Shown here piece after piece: positions 55,251-63,622 of a stretch of DNA of 64,000 nucleotides; positions within the stretch are counted from its first letter, which is position 1; every line of letters begins with the position of its first letter. This DNA comes from Corynebacterium marinum DSM 44953 (GTDB lineage Bacteria; Actinomycetota; Actinomycetes; Mycobacteriales; Mycobacteriaceae). The position numbers and the translations under genes are program-made. Where the stretch lies: positions 930,001-994,000 of the forward strand of contig NZ_CP007790.1 in NCBI RefSeq assembly GCF_000835165.1, given 5' to 3'. The notes beneath the pieces are model-generated. The model worked only from the letters and a program-made list of their open reading frames with translations. It made no database searches and was not told the origin of the DNA.

Positions 55251-56012
55251 TCAGGCGGGGCGTGGCTCCCGGAGGTAGAACTCGGCGGCGTTGTCCCGGA
55301 ACACGGCGTTGAGTTGCTCGGGCTCCACCGCCTGCCGGATCAGCTCCAGATCGGCGTTCTCGAAGGGGCGGCGCGCGCGTGTGGAGGGAAGATCGGTGCC
55401 CGCCATGAGCGCGGTGGGGTCCACCGCCATGATCGCCCGGATGGCTGCCGTGGGGTCCAGGTCGACCCGGCCGAATCCGGTGGCCTTCACTTTCGCGCCG
55501 TGCTCGACCAGCCGGAGGAGCTGGGGGAGCCCGTCCCGGTGCAGCCCCATGTGGTCGATGCTCACCGCCGGGAGGGTCGCGACCTGTTCCCATGTGTTCG
55601 CCAGGAAGCGGGCGTCGATGTAGAGCTCGACGTGCCAGCCCGCGAGATGGTGCACCCGCCGGGCGAGCCGGTTGAGGTCGTCGAGGGAGGCGGACCCGCC
55701 GCGGGCGGCATTGAAGCGGACCCCGCGCACGCCCGCCTCGTGCAGGGACAGGATGTCCGCGTCGCTCGTGTCCGCCGGGATCTGGGTCACGCCCACAAAC
55801 GCGGGGCCCAGCGCAGCGAGGGCGTCGCGGAGGTAACCCTGGTCGAAGGCCTGGAAGGAGCCGGAGACCACGGCTCCGCCCCGGACGTCGAGGCCGTCGA
55901 CGCGGGCGCGGTAGTCGTCGACGGTGAAGGGCTCGGGCAGGTAGCCGTTGTTTTCCACGAGGGGGTGGGCCGGGTCGATGATGTGCAGGTGGGCGTCGAA
56001 AAGCGGGGGCAT
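55251..56012 (-). CDS. Amidohydrolase-family metal-dependent hydrolase
   Basis: A 253-residue TIM-barrel protein of the amidohydrolase-2 group, with DAHLHI at the N-terminus as metal ligands, ISIDHMGLH-type central His, and GTDLPS with the late metal-binding Asp. Relatives hydrolyse lactones or decarboxylate aromatic acids; the substrate is unknown. It converges with the SbcC-like gene with almost no gap. ATG at 56012 gives the motif at the usual place. Confidence 0.85.
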   Translation of the reverse strand: MPPLFDAHLHIIDPAHPLVENNGYLPEPFTVDDYRARVDGLDVRGGAVVSGSFQAFDQGYLRDALAALGPAFVGVTQIPADTSDADILSLHEAGVRGVRFNAARGGSASLDDLNRLARRVHHLAGWHVELYIDARFLANTWEQVATLPAVSIDHMGLHRDGLPQLLRLVEHGAKVKATGFGRVDLDPTAAIRAIMAVDPTALMAGTDLPSTRARRPFENADLELIRQAVEPEQLNAVFRDNAAEFYLREPRPA

Positions 56013-56042
56013 GGCCCCAGATTAACCGCCCGGGCATGCCGG

Positions 56043-56074
56043 AGCCCCCGGTCCCGGGGAGGGGAACGGGGGCT
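56043..56074 (-). terminator. Terminator-like hairpin after yceI
   Basis: AGCCCCCG (56043-56050) pairs with CGGGGGCT (56067-56074), in the gap after the YceI gene. No long T-run. Confidence 0.55.
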
Positions 56075-56087
56075 GCGGAGGAGAAGC

Positions 56088-56624
56088 TTAGGCCTGCTTG
56101 ATGCCGGAGCCGTCGATCTGGATGGTGATCTGCTCGGAGACCAGCACGCCGCCGGAGCCCAGCGGGGCCTGGAAATCGACGCCGAAGTCCTTGCGGTTGA
56201 TCTTGCTGGAGGCCTCGAAGCCGATGCGGACGTTGCCGAAGGGGTCCTCCTCGACACCGAAGACCTCGACGTCCAGGGTGACCGGCTTGGTGATGCCCTT
56301 GAGGGTCAGGTCGCCGGTGACGGTGCCGGACTGGCCGGAGATGTCGAAGGAGGTGGACTCGAAGGTCATCTCCGGGAACTGCTCGACAGCGAAGAAGTCG
56401 TCGCCGCGGACGTGGCCGTCGCGGTCGGCGTTGCCGGTGTTGACGGAGGCGGTCTTGATGACGGCCTTGACGACGGAAGCAGCCGGGTTGGCCTGGTCGA
56501 CGACCGCCGAACCCTCGAACTCCTCGAAGTTGCCGCGGACCTTGGTCACCATTGCGTGGCGGGCCACGAAGCCGATCTCGGTGTGTGCGGGATCCAGAAC
56601 CCAGGTGCCGGTGTAGTCAGTCAT
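56088..56624 (-). CDS. YceI-family protein
   Basis: A 178-residue protein that fits the YceI lipocalin-like fold: GTWVLDPAHTEIGFVARH, VTGDLTLKGITKPVTLDVE and INRKDFGVDF. These proteins bind isoprenoid-type lipids. No signal peptide is visible, so it is cytoplasmic here, unlike many YceI proteins. ATG at 56624 has GAGGAG upstream. A strong promoter lies upstream (TTGACA-16-TAGAGT), and a MarR regulator gene is divergent. Confidence 0.9.
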   Translation of the reverse strand: MTDYTGTWVLDPAHTEIGFVARHAMVTKVRGNFEEFEGSAVVDQANPAASVVKAVIKTASVNTGNADRDGHVRGDDFFAVEQFPEMTFESTSFDISGQSGTVTGDLTLKGITKPVTLDVEVFGVEEDPFGNVRIGFEASSKINRKDFGVDFQAPLGSGGVLVSEQITIQIDGSGIKQA

Positions 56625-56692
56625 GTTTGTCTCCTCAGGAAGTCTCTCGATTCTCAGCCGCACCCCGTAGACCGGAGTGCGGTTCGAAACCC

Positions 56693-56720
56693 ACTCTAAC
56701 ACCGTTTGGTGACTTGTCAA
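56693..56720 (-). promoter_or_regulatory. Promoter of the YceI gene
   Basis: On the minus strand TTGACA (56720-56715) and TAGAGT (56698-56693) are separated by 16 bases. The spacer contains CACCAAACGGTG, a near palindrome and possible MarR site. Confidence 0.65.
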
Positions 56721-56850
56721 CATATGGGATAATATTCATCGTCGTGAAGGGTGAAAGGGCAGGTGGCGACATGGGTGGACTCCGCAGTTCCGGACCGGGG
56801 AGCGGGGTGGACGGGTCCCCGGGGATTAGTGACACGACATATGACGGCGC

Positions 56851-56863
56851 TATAGTCGATGAC
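56851..56863 (+). promoter_or_regulatory. -10 element of the MarR gene, leaderless transcript
   Basis: TATAGT at 56851-56856 ends seven bases before ATG at 56864; there is no ribosome-binding site. Confidence 0.55.
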
Positions 56864-57379
56864 ATGGCAACCGAGGCTCGTTGGCTCAACGACGAAGAGC
56901 AGGCGCTGTGGCGACTCATTCTCGCCGGAATGCGCAAGATCGACCGTGTGATCGATGAGACGCTGCTGGCAGGTAGTGACCTGTCCAGCTCGGAGTTCTC
57001 CGTGCTCGTGTCCCTCTCGGAGGCGGACGGGCAGTGCCTGCGCCTGCGGGACCTGTGCGCCGGACTCAACTGGGACCGTTCCCGCACGTCGCACCAGATC
57101 ACCCGCATGGAACGCCGCGGGCTGGTGACCAAGCGCAAGAGCGAGGGCGACGCCCGGGGAGTCGTCGTCTCCCTCACCGACGAAGGCATGCGCCGGCTGC
57201 AGTCCGCCGCGCCGGACCACGTCGAGAGCGTGCGCCGGGTCGTGTTCGACCACCTGGAACCCGAGCAGTACGCGCACCTCAAGGCCTTCATGGAGGGCGT
57301 CATAGCCGTGGACAACGTCCCGGGCCACCCGGACTTCGTCGGCGAGCTCAACGCCCCCGACCGCACGGATGCCCAGTAA
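56864..57379 (+). CDS. MarR-family transcriptional regulator
   Basis: A 171-residue winged-helix regulator. The DNA-binding part is LRDLCAGLNWDRSRTSHQIT followed by MERRGLVTKRKSEGDARGVVVSL (wing), within the usual dimeric MarR helices. It probably controls the divergent YceI gene and itself. ATG at 56864 is chosen because the -10 element directly precedes it; a longer in-frame extension would overlap the promoter region. Confidence 0.9.
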   Translation: MATEARWLNDEEQALWRLILAGMRKIDRVIDETLLAGSDLSSSEFSVLVSLSEADGQCLRLRDLCAGLNWDRSRTSHQITRMERRGLVTKRKSEGDARGVVVSLTDEGMRRLQSAAPDHVESVRRVVFDHLEPEQYAHLKAFMEGVIAVDNVPGHPDFVGELNAPDRTDAQ

Positions 57380-57474
57380 GTTCAGGGTTTTATCGGGGCT
57401 TGCCCCTATGGGAATTCCTACCGTCGGCTGACATCATGGGAGATGGCAGGACACGACACCACTAGGAGCCCCAC

Positions 57475-57681
57475 ATGACCGACTTCAACCCCCCGATGTC
57501 CCAGCGACGCCTCCACCGCTCGCTGACGGACCGCTACGTCGCCGGCGTGCTCGGCGGCATCGCCGAGACCTATGGCTGGAACCCCACCCTGGTGCGACTC
57601 ATCTTCGTCGCATCGTTCCTGCTGCCCGGCCCGCAGTTCCTGGCGTACATCATCGCCTGGTTCATCATGCCCAACGGCTGA
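57475..57681 (+). CDS. PspC-domain membrane protein
   Basis: A 68-residue protein with the PspC domain: RLHRSLTDRYVAGVLGGIAE, then one hydrophobic helix ending IIAWFIMPNG. PspC proteins take part in envelope stress responses. ATG has AGGAG upstream. A terminator hairpin follows. Confidence 0.9.
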   Translation: MTDFNPPMSQRRLHRSLTDRYVAGVLGGIAETYGWNPTLVRLIFVASFLLPGPQFLAYIIAWFIMPNG

Positions 57682-57697
57682 GGCGGTAGGAGAACAT

Positions 57698-57733
57698 CGC
57701 CCGCCCCCTGCGCGAGAACGCGGGGGACGGGCG
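57698..57733. terminator. Bidirectional terminator after the PspC gene
   Basis: An imperfect long GC-rich stem (CGCCCG at 57698-57703 with CGGGCG at 57728-57733, extended inward) between convergent genes. Confidence 0.6.
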
Positions 57734-57759
57734 GTGTCGTGTCTTCGTCCGGGAACGGC

Positions 57760-58050
57760 CTAGAAGAAGTCGCTGCGGGTGGCGTTCGGGTGCTGCGCCA
57801 GCGGAGTGGCCTTGATCGTCATGTACTTGTACATCGGGAAGCCGGAGAGCACCTCGTGCAGGTGGTCGTTGTCGCGCACGTCGTAGATCGAGTAGTTCGA
57901 GTACTCGCCGACCACGCGCCAGATGCCCTTCATGACACCCTCCTGCTGGAGGTTGCCGGAGTACTCCTTCTCACGGACCTGGAAGTCGGCGACCTGCTCG
58001 GGGGTGAGGGACTCGGGGAACGTGACATCCATGCGTGCCAGAAACAGCAT
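57760..58050 (-). CDS. catC: Muconolactone D-isomerase-like protein
   Basis: A 96-residue protein with the size and sequence of CatC (MLFLARMDVTFPESL, KGIWRVVGEYSNYSIYDV, HLHEVLSGFPMYKYM). CatC isomerises muconolactone in the beta-ketoadipate pathway, but catA and catB are not nearby, so this may be a paralogue with another task. ATG at 58050 follows AAAGG. Confidence 0.82.
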   Translation of the reverse strand: MLFLARMDVTFPESLTPEQVADFQVREKEYSGNLQQEGVMKGIWRVVGEYSNYSIYDVRDNDHLHEVLSGFPMYKYMTIKATPLAQHPNATRSDFF

Positions 58051-58102
58051 TGCGCGGCCTTTCAACATCGGGGATAGGTGACACCTCACCCTACCTGCTG
58101 CC

Positions 58103-58118
58103 GCTTATCGACGCCCTC
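58103..58118 (+). repeat. Copy of the GCTTATCGACGCCC repeat
   Basis: Matches the 16-mer at 25672 and 39242 except one base near the end. It overlaps the last codons of the DUF937 gene. Confidence 0.5.
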
Positions 58119-58671
58119 CTCCCAGCAGCCCGCCCAGCAGGTCGCCGAGGATGCCGCCGCCGGAACCGCCGGCCGGTGCCTGGTTCTGCTGGGATCCGCC
58201 CAGGACCTGGCCCAGGATCTGTTCGAGCACGCCACCCTGGGAGGACGGCGCGGAAGGCGAAGTCCCGCCGCCGCGCTGCTGCATGCGGCCGGCCAACCAG
58301 GACATCGCCAGGGGGGCGAGAATCGGCAGCAGCTGCTTGACCAGACCGCTGCCCGCGCCGAGACCCCCGAGCTGCTGCGCGACCTGGTTCTCCTGGGGGC
58401 CGAAAATATGGTGGGCGATCTTGGCGCCGTCCTCAGTGTCTATGGCGTCGACGTCGACGCCGCCCTCCACCAGGGAAGGGTCGTGCTGGTTGAGGGCCTG
58501 GGCCAGGGAATCTCGGCCTGCGGGGTCCTGCGCGTTGGCACCCATGCCGGCGAGCAGTGCAGGGAGAATCTGCTGTGCGGCGGCCTGGACCTCGGCGGGG
58601 TCCTTGCCGAGGCGACCGGCGATGTTGTCGATGGGCAGGGAGGACAGGAGCTGGTTGATATTCTCGGTCAT
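58105..58671 (-). CDS. DUF937 (YidB-like) protein
   Basis: A 188-residue protein fitting DUF937: LLPALLAGMGANAQDPAGRDSLAQAL-type first half and IAHHIFGPQENQVAQQL, then a glycine/glutamine-rich tail ending LLGGLLGGGRR. Function unknown. It lies just upstream of the CatC-like gene on the same strand and may be cotranscribed with it. Confidence 0.85.
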   Translation of the reverse strand: MTENINQLLSSLPIDNIAGRLGKDPAEVQAAAQQILPALLAGMGANAQDPAGRDSLAQALNQHDPSLVEGGVDVDAIDTEDGAKIAHHIFGPQENQVAQQLGGLGAGSGLVKQLLPILAPLAMSWLAGRMQQRGGGTSPSAPSSQGGVLEQILGQVLGGSQQNQAPAGGSGGGILGDLLGGLLGGGRR

Positions 58672-59274
58672 GAACTCCAGGGTAGACGCGGGGAGGGAAG
58701 AGCGACGGGGAATCCGCCGTCGGGTGGACCTCGGGACCGGAACCGGCCGGTTTCGGCCCCGATGTCAGTGCGAGCGCCGATTCCTGCCCCCGGGGCGGCA
58801 CAGGGCATGGTCTGGGGCGGAGTGGCAGCGGGGCCGGAGGTCAAGGGAGAGCACATGCTGGACTGGCAGGCAGGCCACCCCGAAGTGAAAAGGTTCTTCG
58901 GCTGACGTTGAGGGGCTTTGACGAAAAAATCTCGCGACACCGTAGGAACGATGTCGCGAGACTTCGGCGGTCTTGGCTTATTGGGTTGAGCTTGGTGAAC
59001 GTCTTCCCCCTGGGACAAAGAGTCCCCTCGGAAATCTCGGAAAATCCCCTGAGGGGCGAGGCGTGGGGCACGTAGCACTAATGGTGGGAATTGCTGGAAA
59101 TCATAATCACTGAAGGTCCGTCACCTGGTCCGTAGCGGCTCGCCACAAACACATCACAGATCAGCCCCAATGGGTAGTGGCTACCTGCTTACAGTCTATG
59201 CTGACGGTATCGGGAGCACCATCTTAGGTGATCCGCTTAGGTCTAAACAAGACACTTCGAGGAGGTCTGAAGCA
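58672..59274. other. Gene-free boundary region between core genome and right accessory region
   Basis: I see no credible gene here. GC falls along the stretch. It contains a minus-strand terminator at 58924-58961 with no recognised gene upstream, and a purine-rich ribosome site for the gene at 59275 at its end. Confidence 0.5.
58924..58961 (-). terminator. Strong minus-strand terminator without a recognised gene
   Basis: TCTCGCGACA (58930-58939) pairs with TGTCGCGAGA (58952-58961) around 12 bases; on the minus strand a run of six T follows. It may end an unannotated small RNA or be a leftover of a mobile element. Confidence 0.7.
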
Positions 59275-59586
59275 ATGTCAAACGGCGGCTATCAGCAGTT
59301 TGCGTTCAGAACATACCTGTATGTGACCCCACCCGAAATGGATGGTCAGGCGGTTCGAGATCTGATTCGGCTCTGCAGAGACACCCCCGCACTTCATTCG
59401 CTAAATCCAAGCATTACGACGACTCAGCATCAAGGAAAAGTGCAGCTATCCATCAGTTTTGCGAGCCTCGACATCGAGGGAGCCGAATCTACTGCTGACG
59501 GATTCTTAAACCTTCTACTGAAGACGATCGATGCAGATCATAGTGAGAAGTTTCGCGAAGGCAGCAACCTCTTAACCCTCGCTTAA
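59275..59586 (+). CDS. Small hypothetical protein of a two-gene module
   Basis: A 103-residue protein starting MSNGGYQQFAFRTYLYVTPPE. It appears alpha/beta, without membrane segments. ATG at 59275 has GAGGAGG nine bases upstream. It ends seven bases before the membrane protein gene, so the two are cotranscribed. The family is unknown to me. Base composition is lower in GC than the core genome, suggesting acquisition. Confidence 0.65.
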   Translation: MSNGGYQQFAFRTYLYVTPPEMDGQAVRDLIRLCRDTPALHSLNPSITTTQHQGKVQLSISFASLDIEGAESTADGFLNLLLKTIDADHSEKFREGSNLLTLA

Positions 59587-59592
59587 TTTATT

Positions 59593-60438
59593 ATGATCGG
59601 GCCATTCAAGAAATCGGTGGAGCAACGTTCCAGCGGCTGGTTAAAAGCCGGGCATTGGGCGAACGAATGGTGGCCAAGAGTGGCTCTGGGCTTGGTTACC
59701 ATCGCCGCAATCGTAATCTCGGCATTCCCCAGCTGGAAGATTTCATTTTTCGGTTGCGAACTCTTTGCAAGACATATTCTCGCGCTTCTGTCGGCATTAT
59801 TGCTGATCATAGGCGGGATTGGCTCTATCAAGCATGGGAAAAGCCTGGCAGAAGCTGAGTCAAACAAGGCGCTTTATAAAGATTTGGCGAACTCCTACAG
59901 GAATGATGTCCACGAGATTCTAAAATTCTCCCTTACTAAGCTCGTCGCGGAATGTGATTTGTTGGACGGAGATTACTGTAAAAGCGATGTTCGGGTCACC
60001 TTGTACTGCCATGACAAGGAGAGGAGAGACTTTATTCCTGCTGCTCGAATATCGGGAAACCCTCTGTTTGAAGAACAAGGTCGAGACCGTTACCCGGATG
60101 ACATAGGAATCATCAGCCTAGGATGGCAAAAGGGTGTAGCAAGTCTCCAGAGCAATGCAAAAACCTCTGATGAGTGGATTCAAGAGCAAGAGGAAGAATG
60201 GAACCTTCCTAGGGAAACAGCTGAGAAAATCTCTATGCAGTCAAAAAGTATGGTGGCGGTAAAGCTAGTCCATCATGGTAATGCGATCGGAGTAGCTGTG
60301 GCAGAAAGCACGACTAAGTCGAGAGTACCGGCTAGACTCCATAAACAAATCAAGGAGGCTGAGTGGTTCGATCCTGTAGCTCGTCTTCTGACAACGGTAC
60401 GCCCATCGCTTCTGCCTCACATTTCAAAAGGTCCTTAA
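59593..60438 (+). CDS. Two-TM protein with GAF-like cytoplasmic domain
   Basis: A 281-residue protein. Two hydrophobic helices (about 30-48, VALGLVTIAAIVISAF, and 62-79, ILALLSALLLIIGGIG) are followed by a charged helix and a soluble domain. The soluble domain (DDIGIISLGWQKGVASL, then MVAVKLVHHGNAIGVAVAEST) resembles a GAF sensor domain. Membrane proteins of this form with a small partner are frequent in defence or stress modules; which applies here is unknown. Low-GC, probably acquired. Confidence 0.65.
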   Translation: MIGPFKKSVEQRSSGWLKAGHWANEWWPRVALGLVTIAAIVISAFPSWKISFFGCELFARHILALLSALLLIIGGIGSIKHGKSLAEAESNKALYKDLANSYRNDVHEILKFSLTKLVAECDLLDGDYCKSDVRVTLYCHDKERRDFIPAARISGNPLFEEQGRDRYPDDIGIISLGWQKGVASLQSNAKTSDEWIQEQEEEWNLPRETAEKISMQSKSMVAVKLVHHGNAIGVAVAESTTKSRVPARLHKQIKEAEWFDPVARLLTTVRPSLLPHISKGP

Positions 60439-61048
60439 CCCTGCTTCCTTTCCTACCGCGGTCATGCCGGCATCTTCTCCTAGGTCCTTCATCTCCGGAT
60501 CGTCTGACGTGGGGGCTGTTTCCGCGCCTATCGTCCGCTCGCCCATCGAGTACGTGGTCGCGGCCGTGGTCTCGTCGGGTGACATGTCTGCGTCAGTACT
60601 GTCCGTACCGCAGGCACCTAAGGCGAGGGGCAGGCCAAAGCCTCACAACTCCCTAGTGAAGGGCCGCAAATATGCCAACGGCCAGCGGTGTCTTGAGCCT
60701 CATGAGGGATCATTATCTTTCAGAAGCGCGAATATAACAGGGGAAACAGCGAGTCTCTCGGAGCCCGTGCATGTCACATATTGCAGACATGACCGACATA
60801 CGCCCCTACAAATACGAATGACAGTTCGGCGAATGTAGGTCCTGAGACAACGCCTCGACGTTGATCTGCCCTGAAGCCGAGGCATCTTGGACACGGGTGT
60901 CCTTGTGGTCGATGTGCGATTAAGCCTGGATCCGCCGATGGTCCTTCGGTGAATCCAGGCTAAATACTGGAGACAGATCAGGCTGCCCGGGAGGGACCTC
61001 ACTGGCAATACTCGTCGGCGCGGCGCCTTCCCTGGATACAGTGAGCTC
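60439..61048. other. Gene-poor interval with three clustered hairpins
   Basis: No convincing gene. A 125-residue open frame at 60464-60838 has low-complexity, unconvincing sequence. Between 60852 and 60961 three inverted repeats occur in a row: GCCTCG/CGAGGC (60852-60883), GGACAC/GTGTCC (60889-60902), AGCCTGGAT/ATCCAGGCT (60923-60961). Confidence 0.45.
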
Positions 61049-61660
61049 ATGGATGAAGAACGCCGGATCGCCTCACTCACCGCCTTCTACTTCGGTAGGA
61101 AGGTTGCCCGAGCCCCGCACCGAGATGAAGTCATCAAGTCTGCTGCCTATAAGGCTTACCCAGATGTGCGGAGAACTATCTGGGGAATGGCGTCACACCC
61201 TCAGGCATCGGAGCTGAAAGAGGCGACCCGCGACAAAATCGTGAGTTTCGTCTACTCCCTCGAAGACATTCGGTCCCAGGAGCAGTTCGACCAGCAGCAT
61301 CAGGCATGGTGTGAGGACGTGGTTGCCTACTACCAGGCGCACCCCCACCGGGACCGTCCGTCATTTCAGTTCCGCTACGGCCATGCCCAGAAGTGGCTGA
61401 ACATGACGCTGAAATATCTGGCAGTGCTCGGCCACCCGACGGTGGAAAGGGTCTACGACTTCCTGCACGCCCCAGTGGATAGGGACGTGTACGCGCGTGC
61501 GGAATCCCTGCTCGGGGTCCGCCGGCCGAAAGCGGCGTGGTCACGGCTCGACGGGGGTGCCTATCGGGACTATCAGGCAGAGATCCGGCGGGCCATCCAG
61601 GGGCAGGACGGGCGATGCGTTATGGATTGGGAGACCGACGAATGGATCGCAGCTCGGTGA
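61049..61660 (+). CDS. Conserved hypothetical protein
   Basis: A 203-residue helical protein starting MDEERRIASLTAFYFGRK. FRYGHAQKWLNMTLKYLAVL is its most distinctive segment. No known active site, signal or membrane helix. TACAGT at 61037-61042 ends six bases before ATG 61049, so the transcript is probably leaderless. It lies among acquired genes. Confidence 0.65.
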   Translation: MDEERRIASLTAFYFGRKVARAPHRDEVIKSAAYKAYPDVRRTIWGMASHPQASELKEATRDKIVSFVYSLEDIRSQEQFDQQHQAWCEDVVAYYQAHPHRDRPSFQFRYGHAQKWLNMTLKYLAVLGHPTVERVYDFLHAPVDRDVYARAESLLGVRRPKAAWSRLDGGAYRDYQAEIRRAIQGQDGRCVMDWETDEWIAAR

Positions 61661-61710
61661 CGTCAGGTGCGGGCATGTCCCGCAGATTGATCGAAGAAGA
61701 GGTGACCTCA

Positions 61711-62061
61711 ATGGCGAAGAAGCGTAAGCGTCGTAAGGGGCAGAACGGCCCTCGTAGCGAGTTCGTGGAGGCGATGGTCAAGAAGTATGCGGTGAGGCCT
61801 CCGGAGAACACCGACGAGTCCGCAACCCCCAACGTTCAGTCGCTGAGTCGAACAGGCTCATTCAGGTCGAGGGCGGGCAAGAAGCGCAACACCACGGCTC
61901 GTCCGGGCCTGGATGTCTCGGCCACGGACTGGGACTTCCTGCATGAAGACACTCCGACTCCGCCGGGCGGTTGGCACGCGCACAACCGACGGCCTCAAGA
62001 GGGGAACTCCGTCAGGGCGAAGTCGGGCGGACTGCCTGGGAGTAGCCGGCGGAGGTTCTAG
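61711..62061 (+). CDS. Small basic hypothetical protein
   Basis: A 116-residue protein beginning MAKKRKRRKGQNGPRSEF, very rich in Lys, Arg and Gly at both ends and predicted to be largely disordered. ATG at 61711 has GAGG upstream. No family recognised; nucleic-acid binding is possible from composition only. Confidence 0.5.
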   Translation: MAKKRKRRKGQNGPRSEFVEAMVKKYAVRPPENTDESATPNVQSLSRTGSFRSRAGKKRNTTARPGLDVSATDWDFLHEDTPTPPGGWHAHNRRPQEGNSVRAKSGGLPGSSRRRF

Positions 62062-62079
62062 GCAGGGAATGTCGGAACT

Positions 62080-62259
62080 CTACCGCTCCTGCACCCACAT
62101 CCGCCGAAACACTGGCCCACCACCTGTCCGGCCGGCCAGCTCCTGGGCCTCCTCGAGAGAAGTGCAGTCTTCGGAGAACGCGCCCCAGGAGCGGTCGTAG
62201 ACGATCCAGTCCACGTAGCCGTCGAGCTCAGGGTCTGAGGATGAAGGTTTCTGTGTCAT
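62080..62259 (-). CDS. Small hypothetical protein
   Basis: A 59-residue protein, MTQKPSSSDPELDGYVDWIVYDRS to FRRMWVQER. Compact and plausible as a real small gene, convergent with 61711-62061. Family unknown. Confidence 0.5.
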   Translation of the reverse strand: MTQKPSSSDPELDGYVDWIVYDRSWGAFSEDCTSLEEAQELAGRTGGGPVFRRMWVQER

Positions 62260-62413
62260 GCGGGTGATGGTAGCTTCGAAGCCAGTGGGGGGGGAGAAGA
62301 GCCTGCACACTGTGGTGGGGGCGGGGTACACAGTGACGTTGCTATGGGTAAGTGCCTGAACATGCAGGTGATGCCCTAGAATTACACTGGAGTGATTAGA
62401 GGAGAACCTGAAA

Positions 62414-63619
62414 ATGGGCAACACGAGTCTCACCACCGCTAAGCGCAACAAGAATGATGAGTTTTACACGATGTATCCCGACATCGAGCGCGAGATGGTG
62501 GCCTACTGGAACTTCAACAAGAATGTCTTCCGGGACAAGGTCGTACTATGTCCTGCCGATGATCCTGAGTGGTCCAACTTCCGGAAGTTCTTTGCAGATG
62601 TGTTCGAGGAGTGGGGACTCAAGAAACTGATCTGTACCAGCTATGCCCCGCGGTCGAACCAAGATGCGTTGTTCGCTGTGGACATCGTTGAAGAGCGGAA
62701 TGATCCAAAGTACGACCCGAAGCTGTCCGAAGAACGTGGCCGCGTCTTGGTGCTGGAGCGTGAAGATCTCAACGATGACGGCCGGATCGACCGTGCTGAT
62801 ATGAAGTGGGAATACCTCGAAGGCGACGGCGACTTCCGAAGTGCAGAAGTTACGGCGCTGCGTGATGAAGCCGACATAGTCGTTACCAATCCCCCTTTCA
62901 GCTTGTTCCGGGAGTTCCTCGCCTGGCTGGAGGACGGGGGCGTGCAGTATTCGATCATCGGAACGATCAATGCGACGACGTACAAGGAGACCTTCGCGCT
63001 GATTCGTGAGAACAGACTGTGGAAGGGCGCTACCGCCAATAGCACTGACATGATCTTCCGAGTCCCGAAGGGTGCTGAAGTTAAAGCTGATGACCGGGCG
63101 AAGGCGATTCGAATGCTCAGGAAGATCGGCGGTCAGTATGCCGACCTCCCAGACGACGCTGATTTCACGCGACAGGGTAGCTCGTGTTGGTACACGAACA
63201 TCGATCACGGCGTTCGTCACGAATGGCTCGAGCTTGACACGATGGAGCGGAATCAGACTAAAAGAAATGCGAAAAAGAAGGTGCGGGAGCACGGATACCT
63301 GAAATACGACAACTATGACGCGATTGAAGTCCCTTTCACGGATGCCATCCCTTGTGACTATGACGGCGTGATGGGCGTTCCGACGACCTTCCTCGATAAA
63401 TACAACCCTGATCAGTTCGAGGTAATTGGTACGACAGAATCGAACGATCCAGAGAACCCCTGTCGAACTCGCTGGTACTCATCAGAAGAATGTCGAGCCG
63501 CATATCTAGACAGATTTGGTAAACCAGGGTCTTATGACTTAAATGCTTCCGGCGTTGTCAACGGTGTGAAGGTTTTCAAACGGGTGCTGATTCGTCGTCT
63601 AAACGGAACGGAGGGCTAG
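62414..63619 (+). CDS. EcoRI-family adenine-specific DNA methyltransferase
   Basis: A 401-residue N6-adenine methyltransferase of the EcoRI-methylase-like family. The catalytic NPPF motif is in IVVTNPPFSLFREF; an N-terminal KNDEFYTMYPDIEREM segment and CPADDPEWSNFRKFF fit the family. It should methylate adenine in a recognition site and protect own DNA. ATG at 62414 has GAGGAG nine bases upstream. The next gene starts four bases after the stop region, suggesting a restriction-type operon. Confidence 0.9.
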   Translation: MGNTSLTTAKRNKNDEFYTMYPDIEREMVAYWNFNKNVFRDKVVLCPADDPEWSNFRKFFADVFEEWGLKKLICTSYAPRSNQDALFAVDIVEERNDPKYDPKLSEERGRVLVLEREDLNDDGRIDRADMKWEYLEGDGDFRSAEVTALRDEADIVVTNPPFSLFREFLAWLEDGGVQYSIIGTINATTYKETFALIRENRLWKGATANSTDMIFRVPKGAEVKADDRAKAIRMLRKIGGQYADLPDDADFTRQGSSCWYTNIDHGVRHEWLELDTMERNQTKRNAKKKVREHGYLKYDNYDAIEVPFTDAIPCDYDGVMGVPTTFLDKYNPDQFEVIGTTESNDPENPCRTRWYSSEECRAAYLDRFGKPGSYDLNASGVVNGVKVFKRVLIRRLNGTEG

Positions 63620-63622
63620 ATT

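Noticed and set aside
60464-60838. Open frame of 124 residues
   Set aside because: No ribosome site, no recognisable motif, Ser/Pro/Arg-biased; overlaps other weak frames.
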